Shown here one piece after another: positions 1-6,176 of a stretch of DNA of 6,309 nt. Within the stretch, counting starts at the first letter, position 1. Each line of letters begins with the position of its first letter. The DNA is from an uncultured bacterium. GTDB lineage: Bacteria; Cyanobacteriota; Vampirovibrionia; Gastranaerophilales; Gastranaerophilaceae. The position numbers and the translations under genes were made by a program. The stretch lies in assembly GCA_900554385.1 (NCBI GenBank), contig USHE01000103.1, forward strand, positions 1-6,309, written 5' to 3'. The notes beneath the pieces were generated by a model, which saw nothing but the letters and a program-made list of their open reading frames with translations, was not told where the DNA came from and did not search any database.

Positions 1-1730
1 TTTATTTGTGTTGTCAGCGGATTCTCGTTTTTAGCATTTTTTGCAGGATAACCAGTGCCGTCCCATTTTTCGAGGTGATGTTCAATTTTTGGAATAATAT
101 CCTGAATATATGAAATTGGCTGAAGAATTTCTTTTGCGGCAATAAGCGGGTGTTCCATTATGTGTTGTTTTTCGTCTTCTGTCAGCGGGCTTGTTTTTAG
201 AAGAATTTCTTTCGGAAGCATAAGGTTTCCGATATCATACAAAAGAATTGCTATTTTCAATTTATCAATTTCATCTTTTGGCAGGTCAAAGCGTTTCGCA
301 AGGCTAACCGCTGTGAGAAGTTTTGATTTTACAATCCCGTTTTCGTGGAGCGGGTTATAGGTTTGGGTTAATATATCTGCAACAGAGTATAGTATTTCTT
401 TTTGAGATTGATTCGTTTTCAGTTTTTCGCATAACTCATCACTAAGTGCCTGTGGTATTGGCATATTGTGTTTTGATAGAATATCCGTGAACGTATTAAC
501 TGCAATTTCCTGCCATGAAACTTCCGAGGCGGCACTTGCCATTGTAACTCTGTTTCTGCCGTTACGTTTGGAGTTATACATTGCCTGATCTGTTAGTTCC
601 ATTAATTCTTCAAGGTTGTCGGAGTGTTCTAAAAATGTAGCAACCCCAACGCTTGCGGTGATATGTTCTATTGTATCAAGTTCTTTTTCTTCAATTGCTT
701 TTCTGATACGTTCAGCGGCAATCCTCGCACCTTCCGAGGAAATTCCGGGCAAAAGAATATTGAATTCTTCTCCGCCCATTCTTGCCGCAATATCAATTGA
801 GCGTGCGTTTTTCTTTAAAACATCCGCAACTGTTTTAATAGCTAAATCACCGTAAGCGTGACCGAATTTATCATTAATATGCTTTAAAAAATCAAGGTCA
901 AGCCCGATTACGCTGAACGGCTGTCCGCTTCTTATAGAACGGGTAACTTCTTTTTTTATGTAATCTTCAAAAAATCTTCTATTATACAATCCTGTCAAAC
1001 CGTCTGTTACAGCCTGTTCTTTAACTGCTTCAAACAGGTCTGCGACGGTAATTGCAATTTCTATTTGCTGAGCAAACATTGATAAAAAATCGGTTTCGGA
1101 TTTTGCAAGTTCTTCTCTCGATGAAAATACTCCGAATATTCCGAACGGTTTTTCTCTGGAATACAGCGGAATTGTGATTATTGATTTTATCGACTTATCA
1201 AGAAGAACTTTCTGCACCAATTCTTCCGGAATGTCAGGCATGATTGCGCGCAGGGTGCTTGCTATATCCGTTGTTTGGTTAATTTGGCGTTTTTCAAGTG
1301 TTTGGGCAAAAATAGCCTCTTTTACGTAAGCAAGCCGTCTTGTTTGGATAGGTTCTTTCAAAACCATATCCGCACGTTTTATTGTTACATCCTGAGCTTC
1401 GGCAAGCACCATAAGATAATCCCCGTTTTCATCCGTAAATTTTCTCATTATGGTACAGTGCAGGTATCCAAGTTCTCCCTGAATGCTGTTTACAATGGTT
1501 TCCATCACGCTGATTAGAGGTTTTGAAGAATTCATCATATCCCAGATGTGCTGGATAGTCAGCATTCTTTTATTTGCCATATTAAGTTCGTGAGTGCGTT
1601 CTTCAATTTCTTTTTCTAATTGAAGATTGCGTTCGTATATTTCAAGAAAATCCTGCTTCCCGCTGTAAATATTATTTTCAACTTCGGATATTTTTTTTCT
1701 GATTTCATTTAATTTATCAAAAAATTTCAT
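1..1730 (-). CDS. GAF-GGDEF-HD-GYP signalling protein (diguanylate cyclase), C-terminus cut by window edge
   Basis: The open frame runs without a stop from ATG at 1730 to the left edge, giving 576 residues. Residues 1-55 are charged and probably coiled coil. Residues about 60-230 look like a GAF-type sensor; no membrane segment is visible. A GGDEF domain begins near T242-D243-G-L-T-G-L and carries the active-site signature GGEEF at 319-323. An RSID motif at 310-313, exactly five residues upstream, matches the RxxD inhibitory I-site, so c-di-GMP synthesis from GTP with product feedback is predicted. From about 400 on the protein resembles HD-GYP phosphodiesterases. H462, D499, H527, H551-H552 and D557-G-T-G-Y-P562 are present. 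However, the HD motif reads YD (Y498), the following GK reads GN, and the second His of HHE is Leu (L553). The phosphodiesterase half is therefore probably inactive or altered. The start is supported by a weak AGG 8 bases upstream and a promoter in the preceding gap. Cyclase identity is secure; the sensed signal is unknown. Confidence 0.93.
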   Translation of the reverse strand, partial: MKFFDKLNEIRKKISEVENNIYSGKQDFLEIYERNLQLEKEIEERTHELNMANKRMLTIQHIWDMMNSSKPLISVMETIVNSIQGELGYLHCTIMRKFTDENGDYLMVLAEAQDVTIKRADMVLKEPIQTRRLAYVKEAIFAQTLEKRQINQTTDIASTLRAIMPDIPEELVQKVLLDKSIKSIITIPLYSREKPFGIFGVFSSREELAKSETDFLSMFAQQIEIAITVADLFEAVKEQAVTDGLTGLYNRRFFEDYIKKEVTRSIRSGQPFSVIGLDLDFLKHINDKFGHAYGDLAIKTVADVLKKNARSIDIAARMGGEEFNILLPGISSEGARIAAERIRKAIEEKELDTIEHITASVGVATFLEHSDNLEELMELTDQAMYNSKRNGRNRVTMASAASEVSWQEIAVNTFTDILSKHNMPIPQALSDELCEKLKTNQSQKEILYSVADILTQTYNPLHENGIVKSKLLTAVSLAKRFDLPKDEIDKLKIAILLYDIGNLMLPKEILLKTSPLTEDEKQHIMEHPLIAAKEILQPISYIQDIIPKIEHHLEKWDGTGYPAKNAKNENPLTTQI

Positions 1731-1764
1731 TAAGAAGACCTGTAAGTTTACGTTTTACTTATTA

Positions 1765-1792
1765 ATTATACACTATTTTTACGAATTTACAA
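1765..1792 (-). promoter_or_regulatory. Predicted sigma70 promoter of the GGDEF/HD-GYP gene
   Basis: On the minus strand a perfect -10 TATAAT (1765-1770) lies 16 bases from a TTGTAA -35 (1787-1792, 4 of 6 matches). Transcription would start near 1758, leaving a leader of about 28 bases before the ATG at 1730. The promoter starts directly after the kinase stop codon (1795-1797), so the cyclase gene can be transcribed independently of the kinase gene. No terminator hairpin is visible in the gap, so read-through from the kinase gene is also possible. Confidence 0.55.
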
Positions 1793-1794
1793 GG

Positions 1795-2742
1795 TTATTG
1801 CAAAAAAGCTGCACCTATAACTCCTGAAAAATCTCCTAATTGGGCTTTTTTAAATTCGATTTTTGTTGCAGGAACAGGCAGGGATTTGGCTCTGGCTTTT
1901 TTTACTGTATTTTGATAAAAATAGTCGACAGCTTCAATTAGTCCGCCGCCAAGGATGACCAGTTTAGGATTTATAAAGTTAATAATACTGGCAATTCCTC
2001 CTGACAGATATTCAGAAGCCTCATCCACGCACTGAATTACGAGTTCATCTCCTCGTTCGATGGATTTTTGAATCATACTTGAGCTGATGGATTTTCCGCT
2101 TTCCAGATAATCAAGGATGACTGAGTGTCTGCCCTTTCTTAATGCGCCTTCAATTCTTTTTTCTATTGCTGAACGTGACGCGTATGCTTCAAGACACCCG
2201 TGTGCGCCGCAGGCGCATTGTCTGCCGTTTAAATCAACAATCATGTGTCCGATTTCACCGGCAGTTCCTGTGGCGCCGTGAATTATTTTTCCGCCTTTTA
2301 CAATGGATGAGCCTACACCTGTGCCTACAAATATACAGACAAAGTCATCACAGCCTTTTGCGGCTCCAAACATCATTTCGCCCATTGCTGCAATTTCAAC
2401 GTCATTGCCTAAGCGGACAGGAATATTAAAGTGGCTTGTGAGGTGTTCTTTTATATTTAAGTCGTAGCAGTCAAGATTAGGCGCGCCTATTAAAATCCCG
2501 TTTTCTCTGTCGACCTGACCCGCTGCTCCCACTCCGATAGAATTAATTTCTTCTAATGGAACGCTACTTTCTTCAAGCAGTTCTGTTATACCCTCTATCA
2601 TTTTCCGAATTATGTTTTTAGGTCCTTTATCCTTTTTTGTTTTTTTCTTGATATGGCAAACCACTTCGCCGGTTGTTTTGTCAACAAGCGCAATAAGGAT
2701 TTTTGTTCCGCCTAAATCTATACCTACTGAATACTTTTTCAT
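1795..2742 (-). CDS. ROK-family sugar kinase, probable glucokinase
   Basis: This 315-residue cytoplasmic protein probably phosphorylates glucose with ATP to glucose 6-phosphate. The phosphate-binding motif D9-L-G-G-T-K14 opens the N-terminal ATPase lobe. G112-N-D114 supplies the predicted catalytic base D114. F139-V-G-T-G-V-G is the second phosphate loop. The ROK signature follows: sugar-contacting E163 and H166 in GEIGH, zinc ligands H166, C176, C178 and C183 in the CxCGxxGCxE pattern, and E185. A glycine-rich adenosine motif, V262-I-L-G-G-G, lies near the C-terminus. Length is typical of single-domain ROK kinases, and there is no N-terminal helix-turn-helix, so it is an enzyme and not a NagC/XylR-type repressor. 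The residue after N-D-V is Glu (E116), where many relatives I recall have Asn. The start is fixed by the ATP motif eight residues in. Substrate is inferred: glucose is the best guess, but fructose or an N-acetylated hexosamine cannot be excluded. It is divergent from the GH13 gene, consistent with alpha-glucan use. Confidence 0.92.
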   Translation of the reverse strand: MKKYSVGIDLGGTKILIALVDKTTGEVVCHIKKKTKKDKGPKNIIRKMIEGITELLEESSVPLEEINSIGVGAAGQVDRENGILIGAPNLDCYDLNIKEHLTSHFNIPVRLGNDVEIAAMGEMMFGAAKGCDDFVCIFVGTGVGSSIVKGGKIIHGATGTAGEIGHMIVDLNGRQCACGAHGCLEAYASRSAIEKRIEGALRKGRHSVILDYLESGKSISSSMIQKSIERGDELVIQCVDEASEYLSGGIASIINFINPKLVILGGGLIEAVDYFYQNTVKKARAKSLPVPATKIEFKKAQLGDFSGVIGAAFLQ

Positions 2743-2750
2743 ACACCAGC

Positions 2751-2780
2751 ATTATATATTAAAAAATGGTTTCTTGTAAA
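2751..2780 (-). promoter_or_regulatory. Predicted promoter of the ROK kinase gene, very short leader
   Basis: On the minus strand TTTACA (2775-2780, 5 of 6 matches) and a perfect TATAAT (2751-2756) are separated by 18 bases. Only eight bases lie between the -10 box and the ATG at 2742, so transcription would start about two bases before the start codon. The only Shine-Dalgarno-like bases (GGTG) would then lie mostly outside the transcript. The promoter is a good match by sequence; a near-leaderless mRNA is inferred. Confidence 0.5.
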
Positions 2781-2841
2781 TAGTTTAAAAAGTGGGTGTT
2801 ATGTAAATGTCGGCTCTTTCGGTAAACAAGATTTAATGCAT

Positions 2842-2870
2842 TTGCCAAAAAAGATTTTATTTGTTAGCAT
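2842..2870 (+). promoter_or_regulatory. Possible promoter of the GH13 gene
   Basis: TTGCCA (2842-2847, 5 of 6 matches to the -35) is 17 bases from TAGCAT (2865-2870, 4 of 6 matches to the -10). Transcription would begin near 2877, which leaves about 22 bases before the ATG at 2899 and excludes the upstream in-frame ATG at 2836. The -10 is weak; TATTCT at 2870-2875 is an alternative. An 8-base palindrome AATGCATT (2835-2842) touches the -35 box. Confidence 0.35.
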
Positions 2871-2898
2871 ATTCTTATTGATAGGGGATAAAAATATT

Positions 2899-4443
2899 AT
2901 GGATATGAAAAAGTTCTTGGTTATAGCGTCGGTATTGTTCTTTACAGCAGGGCAGGTCAATGCAAAAGATGCCTGGATAAATAATCTTCGTACAGATTTT
3001 CTTAATCATTCTACTGTTATTTATGCAGTTAATCTTAGAAATTTTAATGCTCAAGATACTAACAAAAGCGGAGTTATTGATTTTGATGAAGGGGAAGAAA
3101 GCGGAACTTTTTTGAATGCTATTGCCAGATTAGATGAACTTCAAGCCAACGGAATAACAGCATTACATCTTTTGCCTATTACTCCTGTCGGTAAGACAAA
3201 AGCCCTAGGTACAGCAGGTTCATTATACTCTGCTGCAGGATTTAATTCGCTTAATCCTCAGTTAAAAAGTGATAAGACTATGTTATCAATTGAAGATCAG
3301 GCAAGAAAATTTATCAATGAAGCTCACGAACGCGGCATTTCGGTTATTGTAGATGTGCCGGCATGCGGTTCTTATGATTTGTATCTCCAGCGTCCTGAAT
3401 TATTTATAAAGGACAAATCCGGTCAACCTGTAATTCCTGCTGATTGGACAGATGTAAGATTGTTTAACAGCGGGACTGAAACTGTTATAAATCGAGATGT
3501 TTTCAATGTGTATAGAGAATTTGTAGATTTTATGATGGATTTGGGCGTGGATGGTATTCGGGCTGATGTCGCACACAGCAAACCTGCTAAGTTCTGGAAA
3601 GAACTTATTGAATATTCAAGACAGCGTGATCCGCAAATTCTATGGCTTGCAGAGTCTTCTAATTCTTGGAAGGATTCTGTTTCCGAATATACGGTTTACA
3701 CTCCGTATGACAAACTTCTTCAAGCAGGTTTTGACGGCTATTATGGCAGTTATTTTAATATGAAAAACTGGAAAACATCTAAAGAGTTAATTTCTCAGGC
3801 TGAACTTGATTTTAATCTTGAAAAAACATTTGGAGTTCCTAAAAGTGTAATCGGCAGCTTTACAACCCACGATGAACTCAGTCCTATTCTTGTTAATGGA
3901 GAAAAATACAGCAAAATGATTATGTGGCTAAATGCTACGCTGCCTGTAAATTCTTATTATATTGACGGTTTTGATACTGCGGATAAGTATATTTATTTCT
4001 GGGCGAATAAAAAAGCTCAAAAAACATATACCGATGATGATTTTTATTTTGTTCATCGCGGGAAAATTGATATTTTTAATTTTTCAGCAAAACCGGGAGG
4101 AAAGAATATTGAATTGCAAAACGATTTTCGCCGTTCAAATGAGTTTAAAAAATATGTAGATTCTTTGTATGCGGCAGGACGTTTTAAATCGTTGAGAACC
4201 TCTAATCCTTCTGTTTTTGCTTATGCGGTTTCTGGTAATAAAAATACTGTCGTTGTAATAGGTAATATGAATTTTCGTTCAACCGAAGACGCTGTTGTTC
4301 GTGTTCCGAAGTTTAATGAGGAATTAGATGTTGTGCCTATTGTTTTTGAAAGTGCGCCTGTCACTGGAAACGGTAAATTCTCGGTTGACCTTATGCCTGG
4401 AGAAATTCAGGTTTTCCAAATCGGAAATTATGAACTCAAATAG
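2899..4443 (+). CDS. Exported GH13 alpha-amylase-superfamily protein
   Basis: This 514-residue protein belongs to the GH13 (alpha-amylase) superfamily. It probably cleaves or transfers alpha-glucosidic bonds of starch or maltodextrin outside the cytoplasm. An N-terminal Sec signal peptide (MDMKK, hydrophobic FLVIASVLFF, VNA before K23) has no lipobox. In the barrel, an EF-hand-like metal loop D53-T-N-K-S-G-V-I-D-F-D-E64 follows the first strand, where alpha-glucosidases of the family carry a DxNxDGxGD loop. Catalytic residues are visible: nucleophile D223 in GVDGIRAD, acid/base E252 in WLAE, stabiliser D325 in TTHDE. Region I is unusual: D152-V-P-A-C156 instead of DVVxNH, somewhat like the GlgE branch. 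The last roughly 80 residues are beta-rich, as in domain C. The frame is open from an ATG at 2836, but that would put a second hydrophobic stretch before the signal peptide. I prefer 2899, supported by AGGGG 11 bases upstream (a long spacing) and a candidate promoter. Exact specificity is unknown. Confidence 0.85.
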   Translation: MDMKKFLVIASVLFFTAGQVNAKDAWINNLRTDFLNHSTVIYAVNLRNFNAQDTNKSGVIDFDEGEESGTFLNAIARLDELQANGITALHLLPITPVGKTKALGTAGSLYSAAGFNSLNPQLKSDKTMLSIEDQARKFINEAHERGISVIVDVPACGSYDLYLQRPELFIKDKSGQPVIPADWTDVRLFNSGTETVINRDVFNVYREFVDFMMDLGVDGIRADVAHSKPAKFWKELIEYSRQRDPQILWLAESSNSWKDSVSEYTVYTPYDKLLQAGFDGYYGSYFNMKNWKTSKELISQAELDFNLEKTFGVPKSVIGSFTTHDELSPILVNGEKYSKMIMWLNATLPVNSYYIDGFDTADKYIYFWANKKAQKTYTDDDFYFVHRGKIDIFNFSAKPGGKNIELQNDFRRSNEFKKYVDSLYAAGRFKSLRTSNPSVFAYAVSGNKNTVVVIGNMNFRSTEDAVVRVPKFNEELDVVPIVFESAPVTGNGKFSVDLMPGEIQVFQIGNYELK

Positions 4444-4479
4444 CAAAAAAAACACTGTTCGTATTTTCACTAAAATATA

Positions 4480-5400
4480 ATGACTATGAATTTTGCGATA
4501 AATTCTGCATCTGAAAACAAAAAATATTTAATTTCACCGCAAAAAAATACGGTGCAGTCTGCTGTGCCTAAAATTTCTAAAGAGGTTAAGGATAAAAAGG
4601 CAGGTAATCAAAATACATTTTTTATAGGACTGGGTGCTTTGGGTGTTATAGCATCAGCAGGTATCGTAATCCGAAATCGAAATCTTAAAAGGGTAAGTTC
4701 AGATTTTACAGAGAAAACTGCTAATTTAAAAGGTTTTATAAGGAAGGCTTACCTTGCAAAGAAAGCTGAAATTTTAAAAAATCATAATGCGGTTTCCGTA
4801 AATCAGGATGGAATAAATCAATATTCAGATTTAAAAAATAAAGCCTCAATTGCGATTAAAGAACGTTTGAAAAATTTGCAAAAAGATGATGAATGGATGA
4901 ATTTGAGAAAATTAAGAAAAAATCTTTTAAAAACAATTGAACGTGAAAAGTTCGGTGAAACTTGTGATGTAGCTTCAAAGAAAATTGAGATGATTAATAA
5001 TGTTTTAATCTGTAAGCTTTATCCTGAAGAAGAACAAGCCTTTAAAAATAATACTCTTATGGATGTTTCTGATGCGGTGGATATTATTAATAAAACTTTT
5101 ACTAAGTTTGAAGATTTTGATAATGAATATTTAAGCAGACAAAAATATGAATTTGATTTTAATCTTGATGATAAATTCTTTTTCACAAATTCAAAACTAA
5201 CCCTAAAAGATTTGTTCCCGGAAGAAGTAAATCAGTATCAAACATCAAAAGAAAAAATTCAAGAATTAAAATTTGAGCCTAAAAAGATTTTACACGAAAA
5301 ATTAAAAGCTCTTGCACAAGAATTTCGTGCTCGTGAAGATGTCAAAAATTTCAAAATTTCGAATGCCGAAAATCAGCAGACAGACCCCGCAGTTGCTTGA
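4480..5400 (+). CDS. Unrecognised lysine-rich protein with one predicted membrane segment
   Basis: I do not recognise a family for these 306 residues. Residues 1-45 are polar, with a lysine-rich stretch (K31-K40). Residues 46-64 form one Gly/Ala-rich hydrophobic segment (TFFIGLGALGVIASAGIVI), followed by basic RNRNLKR. Residues 75-306 are highly charged and mainly helix-forming, with possible coiled coil at about 75-175 and 255-290, and a less charged part with many Phe/Asp residues at about 205-245. The hydrophobic segment lies too far in for a normal signal peptide, so a single-pass anchor with a large soluble domain is likely; orientation is unclear because both flanks are basic. It starts 36 bases after the GH13 stop with no terminator between, so co-transcription is likely. 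No Shine-Dalgarno is visible. ATG at 4480 (MTMNF) and 4486 (MNF) are both possible starts. The frame is real: it stays open for 921 bases with coding-like composition and ends inside the next promoter. Confidence 0.75.
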   Translation: MTMNFAINSASENKKYLISPQKNTVQSAVPKISKEVKDKKAGNQNTFFIGLGALGVIASAGIVIRNRNLKRVSSDFTEKTANLKGFIRKAYLAKKAEILKNHNAVSVNQDGINQYSDLKNKASIAIKERLKNLQKDDEWMNLRKLRKNLLKTIEREKFGETCDVASKKIEMINNVLICKLYPEEEQAFKNNTLMDVSDAVDIINKTFTKFEDFDNEYLSRQKYEFDFNLDDKFFFTNSKLTLKDLFPEEVNQYQTSKEKIQELKFEPKKILHEKLKALAQEFRAREDVKNFKISNAENQQTDPAVA

Positions 5401-5424
5401 CAATGCCCCTTTAGCAGGTACAAT
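5397..5424 (+). promoter_or_regulatory. Strong sigma70 promoter of the IscU/NifU-like gene
   Basis: A perfect -35 TTGACA (5397-5402) and TACAAT (5419-5424, 5 of 6 matches to the -10) are 16 bases apart. The TGA inside TTGACA is the stop codon of the preceding gene. Transcription should start near 5431, giving a leader of about 26 bases that carries the ribosome binding site. It is the best overall promoter match in the window, which fits a highly expressed gene. Confidence 0.7.
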
Positions 5425-5427
5425 CAT

Positions 5428-5441
5428 GGTTGTATATAACC
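5428..5441 (+). promoter_or_regulatory. Candidate operator: near-perfect palindrome at the predicted transcription start
   Basis: GGTTGTATATAACC is a 14-base inverted repeat with one non-matching pair (G5432 against T5437). It begins 3 bases after the -10 box and covers the predicted start site, a typical place for a repressor to block transcription. The dyad is seen directly; binding by a regulator is inferred. It does not match a regulator site that I can name with confidence. Confidence 0.35.
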
Positions 5442-5442
5442 G

Positions 5443-5449
5443 AAGGGAG
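5443..5449 (+). promoter_or_regulatory. Ribosome binding site that sets the IscU/NifU-like start
   Basis: AAGGGAG sits 7 bases before the ATG at 5457. An in-frame ATG at 5430 is open too, but this Shine-Dalgarno would lie within that longer coding sequence, and 5430 falls at or just before the predicted transcription start. The start at 5457 is therefore chosen. Confidence 0.8.
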
Positions 5450-5456
5450 TATAGAA

Positions 5457-6161
5457 ATGTTGGATCGTATACAAATTACAAAAGAAGTAGAAGAAATGTG
5501 CTGCGTAAAACGCGGTGTTAAAGGTGAACCTGCTCCTATCCCTCAAGAAGGCGAATGGACAAAATCTAAAGAAATTAAAGATATTTCAGGTCTTACTCAC
5601 GGATGCGGATGCTGCGCACCTCAGCAAGGTACTTGTAAATTAACTCTTAATGTTAAAAACGGTATTATTCAAGAAGCTCTTGTCGAAACTCTCGGCTGCT
5701 CAGGTATGACTCACTCTGCTGCTATGGCTGCTGAAATTCTTCCTGGCAAAACTTTGTTGGAAGCTTTGAATACTGACCTTGTTTGTGACGCTATTAACGT
5801 TGCAATGAGAGAATTGTTCCTCCAAATCGTTTACGGACGTACTCAAACAGCTTTCTCTGAAGGCGGACTTCCTGTAGGCGCAGGGCTTGAAGATTTGGGT
5901 AAAGGTCTTCGTTCTCAAGTTGGTACTATCTTCTCAACTAAACAAAAAGGTCCTAGATACCTTGAAGTTGCTGAAGGCTATGTTCTTGAACTCGGCTTGG
6001 ATAAAAATGATGAAATTATCGGCTATAAATTCGTTCATTTGGGTAAATTTATGGATGCTGTTAAAAAAGGTGTTGATCCTAAAGAAGCTTTGGAAAAATT
6101 CACAGGCACTTACGGCAGATTTGCTGATGCTGTGAAAAAGATTGACCCGCGTAAAGAATAA
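5457..6161 (+). CDS. IscU/NifU-like Fe-S cluster assembly scaffold-type protein
   Basis: This is a 234-residue cytoplasmic protein. Residues about 45-130 resemble the IscU/NifU N-terminal scaffold fold, which holds nascent Fe-S clusters. C53-A-P-Q-Q-G-T-C60-K-L then a GII turn parallels GAPACGDVMKL in IscU. L79-G-C81-S-G-M-T-H-S-A-A-M parallels the GCGSAIASSS cysteine loop. C110 in TDLVCDAINVA corresponds roughly to the third cysteine region. The position of the first classical IscU cysteine seems to be Gln (Q57), while a C50-G-C52-C53 cluster lies just upstream; C15 and C16 add another pair near the N-terminus. Residues 135-234 (SEGGLPVGAGLEDLGKG onward) form a conserved-looking extension absent from IscU. 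I recall similar full-length proteins in anaerobic Firmicutes, annotated as Fe-S scaffold proteins and encoded beside GGGtGRT family genes. It has its own strong promoter and ribosome site. Family placement is good; the actual cluster-carrying role is inferred. Confidence 0.85.
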   Translation: MLDRIQITKEVEEMCCVKRGVKGEPAPIPQEGEWTKSKEIKDISGLTHGCGCCAPQQGTCKLTLNVKNGIIQEALVETLGCSGMTHSAAMAAEILPGKTLLEALNTDLVCDAINVAMRELFLQIVYGRTQTAFSEGGLPVGAGLEDLGKGLRSQVGTIFSTKQKGPRYLEVAEGYVLELGLDKNDEIIGYKFVHLGKFMDAVKKGVDPKEALEKFTGTYGRFADAVKKIDPRKE

Positions 6162-6176
6162 AGAGTATTTAGTTCT

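Noticed and set aside
160..1517. Plus-strand open frames at 160-360, 616-855 and 1275-1517
   Set aside because: They lie opposite the long minus-strand GGDEF/HD-GYP frame, show no recognisable motif and have no ribosome site.
2142..2429. Plus-strand 95-codon open frame
   Set aside because: It lies opposite the conserved ROK kinase core and has low-complexity, non-protein-like composition.
3551..4159. Plus-strand open frames at 3551-3763 and 3962-4159 inside the GH13 gene
   Set aside because: They are out-of-frame shadows; the GH13 frame carries all the conserved motifs.
4476..4481. TATAAT just at the start of the membrane-protein gene, considered as a -10 box
   Set aside because: It overlaps the start codon, so transcription would begin after both candidate starts, and no convincing -35 lies 16-18 bases upstream.
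5312..5521. Plus-strand 69-codon open frame across the promoter of the IscU/NifU-like gene
   Set aside because: It overlaps the end of one gene, a strong promoter and the start of the next in another frame, and lacks a ribosome site.
5700..6135. Open frames at 5700-5918 (minus) and 5887-6135 (plus)
   Set aside because: They are shadows of the IscU/NifU-like gene.
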